Positions 1 through 5,883 of a DNA stretch of 6,124 nt are shown here, in pieces. Position 1 is the stretch's first letter; each line of letters starts with the position of its first letter. The notes beneath the pieces were generated by a model. The model was not told the origin of the DNA, made no database searches, and saw only the letters and a program-made list of their open reading frames with translations. The stretch comes from Clostridiales bacterium (GTDB lineage: Bacteria; Bacillota_A; Clostridia; Christensenellales; CAG-917), in assembly GCA_031282095.1 (NCBI GenBank), contig JAITEJ010000022.1:1-6124 (forward strand). The letters run 5' to 3'. The position numbers and the translations under genes were made by a program.

Positions 1-591
1 CAGAGTGACGAACAAGAACGGCATCGAATCGAAAAACCATGCGCCGTACGAACCCCACGCCTTTATATATTGTGAAAAATTATCGGTAATAACGGGCAGA
101 TTGTTGGCGAAGTTCATACGCGACTTCAGAAACACGAGATTAACGAGTATGGAAAGCGCTATCAGCGGTCCCAGCATTTCCGACATACGCGCTATGCCCT
201 TTATTCCTTTTACGGCGATATACGTAACCGTTATCAAAAGAATGGTTATAACCAGATAAACGCTTATATTGTCGAACAGAAGCTCTTCTATCATGAGTAT
301 GAGCGAGCCGGTCAGAACCGTTCCCTTTGCGAGAAAGTACACCACGAGCACCGACATGACTATCTTGTAAAAGACGTTTGATTTCTTTTCAAGCATATCC
401 ATGCCGCCGTTGCCGCCGAAACGAATGACCAACGCATACATTAAAAACTCCAAAAGACACGCGCAGAATATAAGCGGCAACGGATTCGCCACTTGATTGG
501 CGAGCAATCCCGGAAGCACGCCTATTTTGAAACAAAGCGCCACTATAAACACTATCGCGCCTAACTGACGGTTGTATATCTCGTTATTCAT
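1..591 (-). CDS. gerAB: GerAB-type spore germinant receptor permease, partial (C-terminus off left edge)
   Basis: This is the B subunit of a GerA-family nutrient germinant receptor, an APC-superfamily-like membrane protein of the spore inner membrane thought to bind the germinant. The frame opens with ATG at 591 and runs without a stop to base 1, giving 197 residues; GerAB proteins are usually about 360, so roughly the first half is present. A GAGGG Shine-Dalgarno (600-604) lies 8 bases before the start. Hydrophobic segments fall near residues 10-30, 36-57, 76-101, 109-128 and 138-155. The stretch KGIKGIARMSEMLGPLI (128-144) matches the conserved G-x-x-x-IAR-x-SE-x-x-x-P region of GerAB proteins, and LPVITDNF (165-172) fits the usual 'LPV' stretch after it. 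The gene follows gerAA by 41 bases and is probably cotranscribed. The family is clear; the germinant cannot be inferred. Confidence 0.9.
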   Translation of the reverse strand, partial: MNNEIYNRQLGAIVFIVALCFKIGVLPGLLANQVANPLPLIFCACLLEFLMYALVIRFGGNGGMDMLEKKSNVFYKIVMSVLVVYFLAKGTVLTGSLILMIEELLFDNISVYLVITILLITVTYIAVKGIKGIARMSEMLGPLIALSILVNLVFLKSRMNFANNLPVITDNFSQYIKAWGSYGAWFFDSMPFLFVTL

Positions 592-632
592 GTTTAAAGC
601 CCTCATTGAGAAAATTATCCGTATTAAAACGG

Positions 633-2087
633 CTATTCCGTTCTCTGACGCTTCCGATTGATATTCGGGAAAGAGTACGGCCGCGTGTTTTGCAGCTGAT
701 GATTGGACTTCAAGAAACCGTCTTTCATGTCGGGCATAATCACGGGAGCGTAAGGCGCGAGATAAGGCGCGCCGTAGCTGGTGAAGTTTATGAGATAAAC
801 AAGAAGAACCATAGTGAAAACTATCAGTCCGAACAGCCCCATTATGCCGGCTACGAAAACATAGGCTATACGCAGCATAGTGAAGCTGTGTACCTGCGAC
901 GGCACGCAAAACAGCCCTATTCCCGAAAGAGCGCTTATGAGAACGGCGGGCGAGCTGATAAGTCCGGCCTTTACGGCGGTGTCGCCGAGTACGATCGCGC
1001 CCACTATAGACAGGGAAATTCCCAAAAAGCGCGGCATTCTCAAACTTGCCTGATTGAGAATTTCGAACAGTAGCAGCACCAAAAGCATCTCCACTGGAGC
1101 GGTAAAGGGTATTCCGTTCACCGAGTTAATCAAGGTAAGCAGAAATTTTATCGGTAGCAGATGATACATATAGGTTGTGAACGCCACGTAAAGCCCCGGA
1201 AGCATAACCGTCATAACCGCGCTCAACAGCCGTAAAACTCTGAACACGGAACTGCTGATGTCTTTAGAATAATAATCGTTGCTGTCCTGAAAATCCTCCA
1301 GCAGGACAAAAGGAACCGTAACCACCATAGGAGAACCGTCCGCGACGATTGCCACTCTGCCCTCAAGAATCTTCGCCGCAACTATGTCGGGCTTCTCGCT
1401 GCTCGCCGCTCCGCTGAAAAGCCCGTATTTGCGCTCCTCTAAATACTGCATGACGTATGAACTGTCAAGGATGCCGTCCGTATCTATGCCGCGAATGCGC
1501 TCCCGAACCTTTTCAACGATAGCGGGATCGGCGACGCCGCCTAAATAAACGACGGAAACGGATGTATTGCTGAATCGCCCGACTTTCATGTTTTCAACCA
1601 CAAGATGAGGGTGTCTCAACCGCCTCCTGATTAATGACACATTGGTTTTTATGTCTTCGATGAAACCGTCGCGCGGCCCCTTCAGCACCGACGAGGTGGG
1701 CGGTTCGGTGATCGTACGTTTTTCAATTTGTCTGAGCGAAAAGATGTAATATTCGTCCGCGCCTTCCAGCAAAAACGCCGTATCTCCCGCCGCCACGAGC
1801 ATTGCCGCGTCGTCCGCGTTCGCGGCGTAACGGATCTCCTCCGAAAAATAAACCGCGTTCGCCAACGATTTTCTGTAAGGCTGTTCCGGTTTGGCGCTCA
1901 GAAGCGGCATGACTATATCGCGCTCCAAAAGCTCCCTGTTTACCATATTATCCATGTAAACGATCGCCGCTTTCTTTCCCCCGACCTCAAATTCCTTACT
2001 CAAAATATCCGCGCTGTCCGACAACGCCGTTTTGAGTTTTTTCAATTCGTCTTTTACTTTTATATTGAGTTTTTCGTCACTTTTCAT
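633..2087 (-). CDS. gerAA: GerAA-type spore germinant receptor subunit A
   Basis: This is the A subunit of a GerA-family receptor, which works with the B and C subunits in the spore inner membrane to trigger germination. The protein has 484 residues, the usual family length. A soluble N-terminal domain covers about 1-285 and includes the family hallmark PPTSSVLKGPRDGFIEDI (129-146), followed by TN-x-SLIRRRLRHP (148-160) and the KVGR motif (168-171). A membrane domain follows, with hydrophobic segments near 286-305, 330-347, 356-376, 378-396 and 408-435, and the conserved ending SYGAPYLAPYAP (437-448). The start at 2087 is chosen because a GGGAGGAG ribosome binding site (2097-2104) lies 9 bases upstream and the protein then begins where family members do. 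The frame stays open to 2564, but that extra part is translated tandem repeat. SpoVAF is a paralogue, but the adjacent GerAB gene favours a germinant receptor. Confidence 0.95.
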   Translation of the reverse strand: MKSDEKLNIKVKDELKKLKTALSDSADILSKEFEVGGKKAAIVYMDNMVNRELLERDIVMPLLSAKPEQPYRKSLANAVYFSEEIRYAANADDAAMLVAAGDTAFLLEGADEYYIFSLRQIEKRTITEPPTSSVLKGPRDGFIEDIKTNVSLIRRRLRHPHLVVENMKVGRFSNTSVSVVYLGGVADPAIVEKVRERIRGIDTDGILDSSYVMQYLEERKYGLFSGAASSEKPDIVAAKILEGRVAIVADGSPMVVTVPFVLLEDFQDSNDYYSKDISSSVFRVLRLLSAVMTVMLPGLYVAFTTYMYHLLPIKFLLTLINSVNGIPFTAPVEMLLVLLLFEILNQASLRMPRFLGISLSIVGAIVLGDTAVKAGLISSPAVLISALSGIGLFCVPSQVHSFTMLRIAYVFVAGIMGLFGLIVFTMVLLVYLINFTSYGAPYLAPYAPVIMPDMKDGFLKSNHQLQNTRPYSFPNINRKRQRTE

Positions 2088-2096
2088 CCGCGTGAA

Positions 2097-2104
2097 CTCC
2101 TCCC
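2097..2104 (-). promoter_or_regulatory. Ribosome binding site of gerAA
   Basis: On the minus strand this reads GGGAGGAG, a near-perfect Shine-Dalgarno, with a 9-base spacer to the ATG at 2087. It fixes the true gerAA start and excludes the 159-codon upstream extension through the repeat array. Confidence 0.9.
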
Positions 2105-2121
2105 GCCGGTGCTGTTGAAAA

Positions 2122-2150
2122 TAGTATCTTTTTACATTAAGGAAAAATTC
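2122..2150 (-). promoter_or_regulatory. Candidate sigma-G (forespore) promoter of the gerA operon
   Basis: On the minus strand GAATT (2146-2150) is followed after exactly 17 bases by GATACTA (2122-2128). Sigma-G promoters resemble GHATR, 17-18 bases, CATNHTA, so each element differs from consensus at one base. The predicted transcription start is near 2115, just ahead of the GGGAGGAG ribosome binding site, leaving a short leader of about 28 nt. Bacillus gerA operons are known sigma-G targets, so the position is biologically sensible. No sigma-A promoter with proper spacing was found here. The call rests on motif similarity only. Confidence 0.45.
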
Positions 2151-2170
2151 GCCAAAATTAAATGTTCTTA

Positions 2171-2530
2171 TTCGATATGCCCTTGCCTTCCCGCCCCCAC
2201 CCATGCGGAGAGTAACCGCCGAGCGGGTGTCGAAAATGCCGAGGAAGGCTTTCGTATGCCCTTGCCTTTCCACACGCAGAGAGGAACTGCCGAGCGCGTC
2301 GATAATGCCGTGAAAGGCTTTCGTATGCCCTTGCCTTCCCGCCCCCACCCATGCGGAGGGTAAATTGCCGAGCGTGTGTCGATAATGCCGAGAAAGGCTT
2401 TCGTATGCCCTTGATTTTCCGCCCCCACCCATGCGGAGAGTAACCGCCGAGCGCGTCGATAATGCCGTGAAGGTTTTTGAATGCCTTTGCTTTTCCGCGC
2501 GGGAAAAAGCCGCGCGGGAAAAACGAGGGT
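2171..2530. repeat. Tandem repeat array upstream of gerA (about 69-80 bp units)
   Basis: Four full units and one degenerate unit start at 2171, 2251, 2320, 2400 and 2476; the full ones are 80, 69, 80 and 76 bp long. Each begins with a version of TTCGTATGCCCTTGCCTT on the plus strand. Three continue with CGCCCCCACCCATGCGGAG and then GTAA, a CCGAGCG core, CGATAATGCCG or a close variant, and AAGGCT. The second unit replaces the C-rich block with ACACGCAGAGAGGAAC. Unit junctions can form a weak hairpin, AAGGC against GCCTT. Unit lengths are not consistently multiples of three, so successive units are read in different frames, which argues against a protein. The last unit grades into a 15-bp duplication (2495-2524). 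Confidence 0.85.
2495..2524. repeat. 15-bp tandem duplication with CCGCGCGG palindrome
   Basis: The block CCGCGCGGGAAAAA occurs twice head to tail, at 2495-2508 and 2510-2523, with period 15; each copy contains the 8-bp palindrome CCGCGCGG. The first copy is also flanked by TTTTCC and GGAAAA, which can pair across a 5-base loop (2491-2507). It sits at the degenerate end of the larger array. Function unknown. Confidence 0.7.
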
Positions 2531-2564
2531 TCAGTTGTTTGCTTTCAACGTCCGGATAAAACAA

Positions 2565-2592
2565 AAAGCCGCAAGCGTTTGCTTGCGGCTTT
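2565..2592 (-). terminator. Intrinsic terminator downstream of the lipoprotein gene
   Basis: A perfect 12-bp inverted repeat (AAAGCCGCAAGC at 2565-2576, GCTTGCGGCTTT at 2581-2592) encloses a 4-base loop. On the minus strand the stem is followed by a T-rich run (TTTTTGTTTT), whereas the plus-strand side continues CAATTTTC, so it mainly serves leftward transcription. It lies 42 bases beyond the lipoprotein stop codon and separates that gene from the gerA operon. Confidence 0.9.
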
Positions 2593-2634
2593 CAATTTTC
2601 TTATGTGACGGCGCGGAATAAACCGAAAATTCAG

Positions 2635-4122
2635 TTAAGCGTCTGCGTGAGCGGCGTCGTATGCCGCCTGATCGGTCTCGTTGCGGTAGCCTACGAGTTT
2701 TACGGCCTCGTCCGTATCGTCGGGATTGGTGAGATCGAACACGCCGATGTAGTTGTAGTCGTTGGTATTGAAGAAATACAACTTCATACCGATCCTGTCA
2801 TAAGTCATCCACGAGGATGAAGCGGCAACCTTAGTGGTGAGCTTTTGCGCCACGGCGGTCTTCTCTGTCAGGCTTATGCGGTACAGCGCGGAGGACGCCG
2901 AGTAATAAACATAACCGTCGATGACATAAATTACGGTGGGCGACAAAGCGCCGTCTATCACCGCGTCCGCGGTTTCAAATGAATTCGGATTGTCGGATTT
3001 CACAGGATAACCCTTGACCAAAAACAGATTGCTGTTTACGGTGAGCAGCACACCCGCCTCATAGCTTACCGGAGTGAAAGTCGTAGTCGCGGAGTCCTCC
3101 GAAAGCTTAAGTTCGGTCGCCGCCTTAAATACGGGTCCGCCGTTCTCGTAGACGACATTGCCGAAGAACACGCCGCGCGCCGTCGTAGTTTGATTAAAGT
3201 ATACGGATTTAGTGTAATAGAGTGTCAGGGTTTCGGTATCCTCGTTATAGAGATGGTTGACGCTTTTCACTTGGAAGGTTTGTTCGGGATATTTATTGCT
3301 GTCAGTCTCGCCTTCGGGAAGGAAGGTCAGGTTGTTAATGAGAGTGTATTCCTTAGAGCCGTCGTATTTAACCGCCTTATAGTCATACCAAAAAGCCGAC
3401 TCGTCGGCGGGGCGCGTCTGAGCTATATAGATAAAATCACCCAGCTTTTCGCCTTGTCCCGGAGTATAGTTTGTTGCGTAAACGAATCGCGCTTCCACGA
3501 CTCTTTCCGCGATAGCCTTGACGCTTGAGGAAATCTTTTTCTTGTCGCCGGAGGTCAAATCCGCTTTATACAGCGCACTCTCGGAGGAGTCATGCCATAC
3601 GATAGCGCCGGGATAGAAAGAAAACGGAAAAGAACGCGAAGTCAGCGTCAACAGCACCTCGGGAGAACTGCCGTCGATTTTGCTGCGCATAATATCAAGC
3701 TGCGTCGTGGAAGGCGTACCGGTCTTGTCTTTTTCGGTGTTGGGCGCGGCGTAGTAAATATAATTTCCGAAAACGGCAAAGCCCGCGTTTTTATCCGCGG
3801 AGTAAACGACAAGCGGAACTATGCGCTTATAGGTGTCGGGTTTGACATCGCCGTTCCCGTCGAGCTCGGCGCGGATTAACGCACCCTTTTCATGCTTGCC
3901 GAAAAGGTTTTCGGCGACGGCGCTGTCGTCGCCGTTGATGAAATACAAATAGCCGCCTTGCTTAACGACGAAACCGTATTGGCTTTCGACGGGCGATTCC
4001 GGAGACCCGCCGCCTACGCCGTCCCATTTCAAACCGTTGCACGCCGCGAACAACAAGACGCTTAACGCGACTGCCGCCGCGCATATAACGGCTAAAACCG
4101 CTTTTCTTGACTTCAAAAACAT
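2635..4122 (-). CDS. Secreted lipoprotein, probable DUF5050-like beta-propeller
   Basis: A 495-residue protein that should be exported, lipidated and anchored on the outer face of the membrane. The N-terminus has basic residues (LKSRK), a hydrophobic core and the lipobox-like sequence LFAAC, with the acceptor cysteine at 28 and a Gly/Ser/Pro-rich linker after it. The rest repeats aromatic strand motifs: YLYFIN (58-63), GNYIYYA (119-125), GDFIYIA (228-234), DGYVYYS (402-408) and KLYFFN (447-452), with 'sLYK/R' strand ends such as SALYRI. This pattern resembles DUF5050-type beta-propeller lipoproteins of Clostridia; the fold is inferred. The ATG at 4122 is chosen because GGGG lies 9 bases upstream; in-frame ATGs at 4137 (500 aa) and 4185 (516 aa) lack a usable ribosome binding site but are possible. 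It has its own promoter and terminator. Ligand and role are unknown. Confidence 0.88.
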   Translation of the reverse strand: MFLKSRKAVLAVICAAAVALSVLLFAACNGLKWDGVGGGSPESPVESQYGFVVKQGGYLYFINGDDSAVAENLFGKHEKGALIRAELDGNGDVKPDTYKRIVPLVVYSADKNAGFAVFGNYIYYAAPNTEKDKTGTPSTTQLDIMRSKIDGSSPEVLLTLTSRSFPFSFYPGAIVWHDSSESALYKADLTSGDKKKISSSVKAIAERVVEARFVYATNYTPGQGEKLGDFIYIAQTRPADESAFWYDYKAVKYDGSKEYTLINNLTFLPEGETDSNKYPEQTFQVKSVNHLYNEDTETLTLYYTKSVYFNQTTTARGVFFGNVVYENGGPVFKAATELKLSEDSATTTFTPVSYEAGVLLTVNSNLFLVKGYPVKSDNPNSFETADAVIDGALSPTVIYVIDGYVYYSASSALYRISLTEKTAVAQKLTTKVAASSSWMTYDRIGMKLYFFNTNDYNYIGVFDLTNPDDTDEAVKLVGYRNETDQAAYDAAHADA

Positions 4123-4461
4123 TTTTTTATACCCCATCGCCTTGCGGCGAATAAAAATTTCTAAAATACCGTCTGTCCGCGGCATAAAAGAGCGCGTAAA
4201 ACCGCTTTCGGAGTTGCGTTGCTATCAGCGTTGCGCATTCGTCTTTTATTCAAGTACCGTAAAGCACCGAGGGAACAAATTGCGACGTAACTTACCGTTC
4301 CGGGTTATCCATGCTCTAAAATGCCCCGTTTTTACGGAGAACACAGCTTTTCGGCGCTTTTCCCGTGACAAACAACAGTGGCAAAGACCAATTTTTGTGC
4401 CCGAAATAAAAAATTATATAATCTATGAGAGGCACGCGCGGTAACATATACCGTAAAAAGA
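4123..4461 (-). other. Long 5' leader of the lipoprotein gene, no recognised RNA element
   Basis: Roughly 330 nt separate the predicted transcription start (near 4455) from the chosen start codon. I see no known riboswitch, T-box or terminator/antiterminator pair. Two chance-sized reading frames occur on the minus strand: 43 codons from ATG at 4447, and MDNPER from the ATG at 4310-4312. Neither has a convincing ribosome binding site. A small hairpin, CGCC-GCAA-GGCG, lies just before the alternative start at 4137. Confidence 0.4.
4439..4453. promoter_or_regulatory. Operator-like inverted repeat at the lipoprotein transcription start
   Basis: CGGTA and TACCG form a perfect 5-bp inverted repeat around ACATA, 8 bases downstream of the -10 hexamer and overlapping the expected start of transcription. 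A third half-site (TACCG, 4476-4480) lies between -35 and -10. Placement suits a repressor site, but the arms are short and chance is possible. Confidence 0.25.
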
Positions 4462-4490
4462 ATTATATAATATATTACCGATTATGGCAA
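4462..4490 (-). promoter_or_regulatory. Sigma-A-type promoter for the lipoprotein gene
   Basis: On the minus strand TTGCCA (4485-4490) is followed after exactly 17 bases by a perfect TATAAT (4462-4467), in AT-rich surroundings. The predicted start of transcription is near 4455, directed leftward toward the lipoprotein gene. This is the best vegetative promoter found in the window. Confidence 0.7.
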
Positions 4491-4604
4491 ACATTTTTCA
4501 TCAGACCGCGGAAATTTCTCCGATTTTTATTCGGACGCATAGCCGTTACGTGAACAATTTTCGCATAAGCCTCCGTTTGCGGCGGAGATTTCTTGAATAT
4601 ACGG

Positions 4605-4906
4605 GCTTACGCGCAAGCTTGCTTGCGCGATATGGAGAGTTTGCTAAAAGCGTGATAAGTGAGCCCGTGTTAGGGCTCACGCACAAGCTCGTCTACGCGA
4701 TAAGAGAGCGCGGAAAATGCGATAAGTATTGAATGATGTAGCTTACGCACAAGCTTGCCTACGCTATAAGAGAGCGCGGAAAATACGGTAAGTATTGAAT
4801 AATGTAGCTCACGCACAAGCTCGTCTACGCGATAAGAGAGCGCGGAAAATGCGGTAAGTATTGAATAATGTAGCTCACTCACAAGCTCGTCTACTCGATA
4901 AGAGAG
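4605..4906. repeat. 66-bp tandem repeat array
   Basis: Three complete units of exactly 66 bp start at 4675, 4741 and 4807, followed by a partial unit at 4873-4906 and preceded by a diverged 70-bp copy at 4605-4674. Each begins GCTCACGCACAAGCTCGTCT or a close variant, continues ACGCGATAAGAGAGCGCGG, then AAAATGCGRTAAGTATTGAA, and ends TAATGTA or TGATGTA. Complete units differ at only a few bases. Because 66 is divisible by three, one minus-strand frame shows a 22-residue repeat (ELHYSILTAFSALSYRVDEL and on), but it starts at a GTG inside the array without a ribosome binding site, so the frame looks like a by-product. Confidence 0.9.
4611..4628. repeat. Perfect 8-bp palindromic hairpin in the first, diverged repeat unit
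   Basis: GCGCAAGC and GCTTGCGC are separated only by TT, so the strand can fold into a tight stem. The later units keep AAGCTCG or AAGCTTG at this place but lose the symmetry. No T-run follows, so it is not an intrinsic terminator. Confidence 0.6.
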
Positions 4907-5203
4907 ACCTTCCGAAAAACCTGTCGGTAAAAAAACGATATGACGGGAACGGCGGTTTTAAACAGTCCGGCTTTCCGCGGACGAAAGATAATCCGGACGC
5001 CGCGGAAGCTTTAAGGACGGCGCCGAGCCGCTCTCTTTAATCAACCGAGGCGCACATCCGCACGCAAATTTGGAAAAGGCTCTTCTTTTTTATGAAAACT
5101 TTCGTCAACCGAGGGCGCGCGTCCGCATTCAAAAGCCGTTTTTTCGGATAGCGCCGCCGCGGGCAAATAAATTTTTAGGCGTTAAGCCGCCGGAGTAACC
5201 AAT
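4907..5203. other. Non-coding stretch between the 66-bp array and the small plus-strand gene
   Basis: I see no gene here. It holds overlapping inverted repeats around 4965-5008 (GTCCG with CGGAC; TTCCGCGG with CCGCGGAA) and an imperfect direct repeat at 5041 and 5105. No promoter with good spacing was identified for the gene at 5204; TTGGAA at 5070 has only a poor -10 partner. Confidence 0.5.
5041..5134. repeat. Imperfect direct repeat, period 64 bp
   Basis: TCAACCGAGG is followed by a C/G-rich stretch and TCCGCA then CAAA at both 5041-5068 and 5105-5133. Both copies are preceded by CTTT. The copies are diverged and there are only two, so this may be a remnant of an older array. Confidence 0.5.
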
Positions 5204-5620
5204 ATGCTGTTCGGAAGATTCGGTTTCATGCGCGGTAAAAACGTTTTACCGCAAGAAAAAGTCGGTTTATATAACATAAACGGCGGTTTAACAGATGAAA
5301 ATGAAGCGATAAAGACCGCCGACCGCTATGCCGCCGAAGCCGAAACCGCATATAATAAACAATCACGCGCCCAATCGGGAACGTCTGCGCGGAGCCATGG
5401 CAATCCACCGCGCGTTACAAACGAGACCGTTTGTACGCAATGCGCGGAAAATACGGCGGATCGCGGCGTAAATCGGAACGACACCGCACGCGGACGTTTC
5501 GACAAAATAAAAGAACCCGTACCTATCGAGGAAATACGCCCGCCCCGCTTCGTCGCGGAGGATTACCGCGCGCGTCACCGCCGCCTTTCCGGCGAGATAA
5601 ATAGACGTTTGAAGAAATAA
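5204..5620 (+). CDS. Hypothetical basic protein, 138 aa, unrecognised
   Basis: I do not recognise this protein. The ATG at 5204 has a GGAG ribosome binding site (5192-5195) with an 8-base spacer, and codon choice (ATA, GAA, CGC, AAA) resembles the surrounding genes, so it is probably real. There is no signal peptide or membrane segment. The N-terminus is hydrophobic then basic (FGRFGFMRGKN), the middle (about 30-100) is polar and likely disordered, and there is one CxxC (CTQC, 77-80). A PPRFVAEDY stretch (113-121) leads into an Arg/Lys-rich tail with RHRR and NRRLKK. The tail could bind nucleic acid or a charged partner, which is speculation. It is the only plus-strand gene here, with convergent and divergent neighbours, so it stands alone. 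A start at the ATG of residue 9 is possible. Confidence 0.6.
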   Translation: MLFGRFGFMRGKNVLPQEKVGLYNINGGLTDENEAIKTADRYAAEAETAYNKQSRAQSGTSARSHGNPPRVTNETVCTQCAENTADRGVNRNDTARGRFDKIKEPVPIEEIRPPRFVAEDYRARHRRLSGEINRRLKK

Positions 5621-5883
5621 TCCGAGTAAGCGCCTTTGAAGTTAAACGGAGTGATTTAACCGTTTCGCTTCTTCCCTCTTTTGCCGCGTGCTTGCCTTAT
5701 CAACTTGTCAAGCCCGTTTCCTTTCTGTTCTTATAATTATTTACCGTACCCGCCTTGTCGCCATACGGCTTGTTGCGTTTTATTCACGCACTTCCGCCAA
5801 AAACGAATTGCGGCGGTTCGCTTCGCTTATCTTCGGCAAGCGTAACTCTTGCCGCGTCAGTTCCGCCGACTTTCCCGCGGAAT
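5621..5883. other. Convergent intergenic region without recognised genes
   Basis: This separates the 3' ends of the small plus-strand gene and the ABC ATPase gene. A weak hairpin, AAACGG with CCGTTT (5644-5665), is followed by a pyrimidine-rich stretch and might terminate the plus-strand gene. A second weak pair, CCGCC with GGCGG (5794-5816), has a 13-base loop. Neither is a convincing terminator. The plus-strand reading frame running through to 5975 overlaps the ABC gene antisense and has no support. Confidence 0.4.

Noticed and set aside
1728..2363. Plus-strand 211-residue frame
   Set aside because: It is antisense to the well-supported gerAA N-terminal domain and runs into the repeat array; a shadow frame.
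2088..2564. Possible 159-residue N-terminal extension of GerAA
   Set aside because: It is translated tandem repeat with frame-shifting unit lengths. The sigma-G-like promoter and the GGGAGGAG site lie inside it, and GerAA proteins normally start near residue 160 of the long frame.
4417..4422. Plus-strand TATAAT as a promoter
   Set aside because: The only -35 candidate (TTGTGC, 16-base spacing) is poor, and no gene with a ribosome binding site follows on that strand for about 780 bases.
4037..4444. Plus-strand 135-residue frame
   Set aside because: It is antisense to the signal peptide region and leader of the lipoprotein gene and has no family resemblance.
4484..4732. Plus-strand 82-residue frame
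   Set aside because: It has no ribosome binding site, starts within the minus-strand promoter and ends inside the repeat array; the protein has no recognisable features.
4670..4882. Minus-strand 70-residue frame with a 22-residue repeat
   Set aside because: It lies wholly in the 66-bp array, starts at GTG without a ribosome binding site, and follows automatically from a period divisible by three.
4605..4906. CRISPR array
   Set aside because: The whole 66-bp unit is repeated with no unique spacers alternating with a short repeat, and no cas genes are present.
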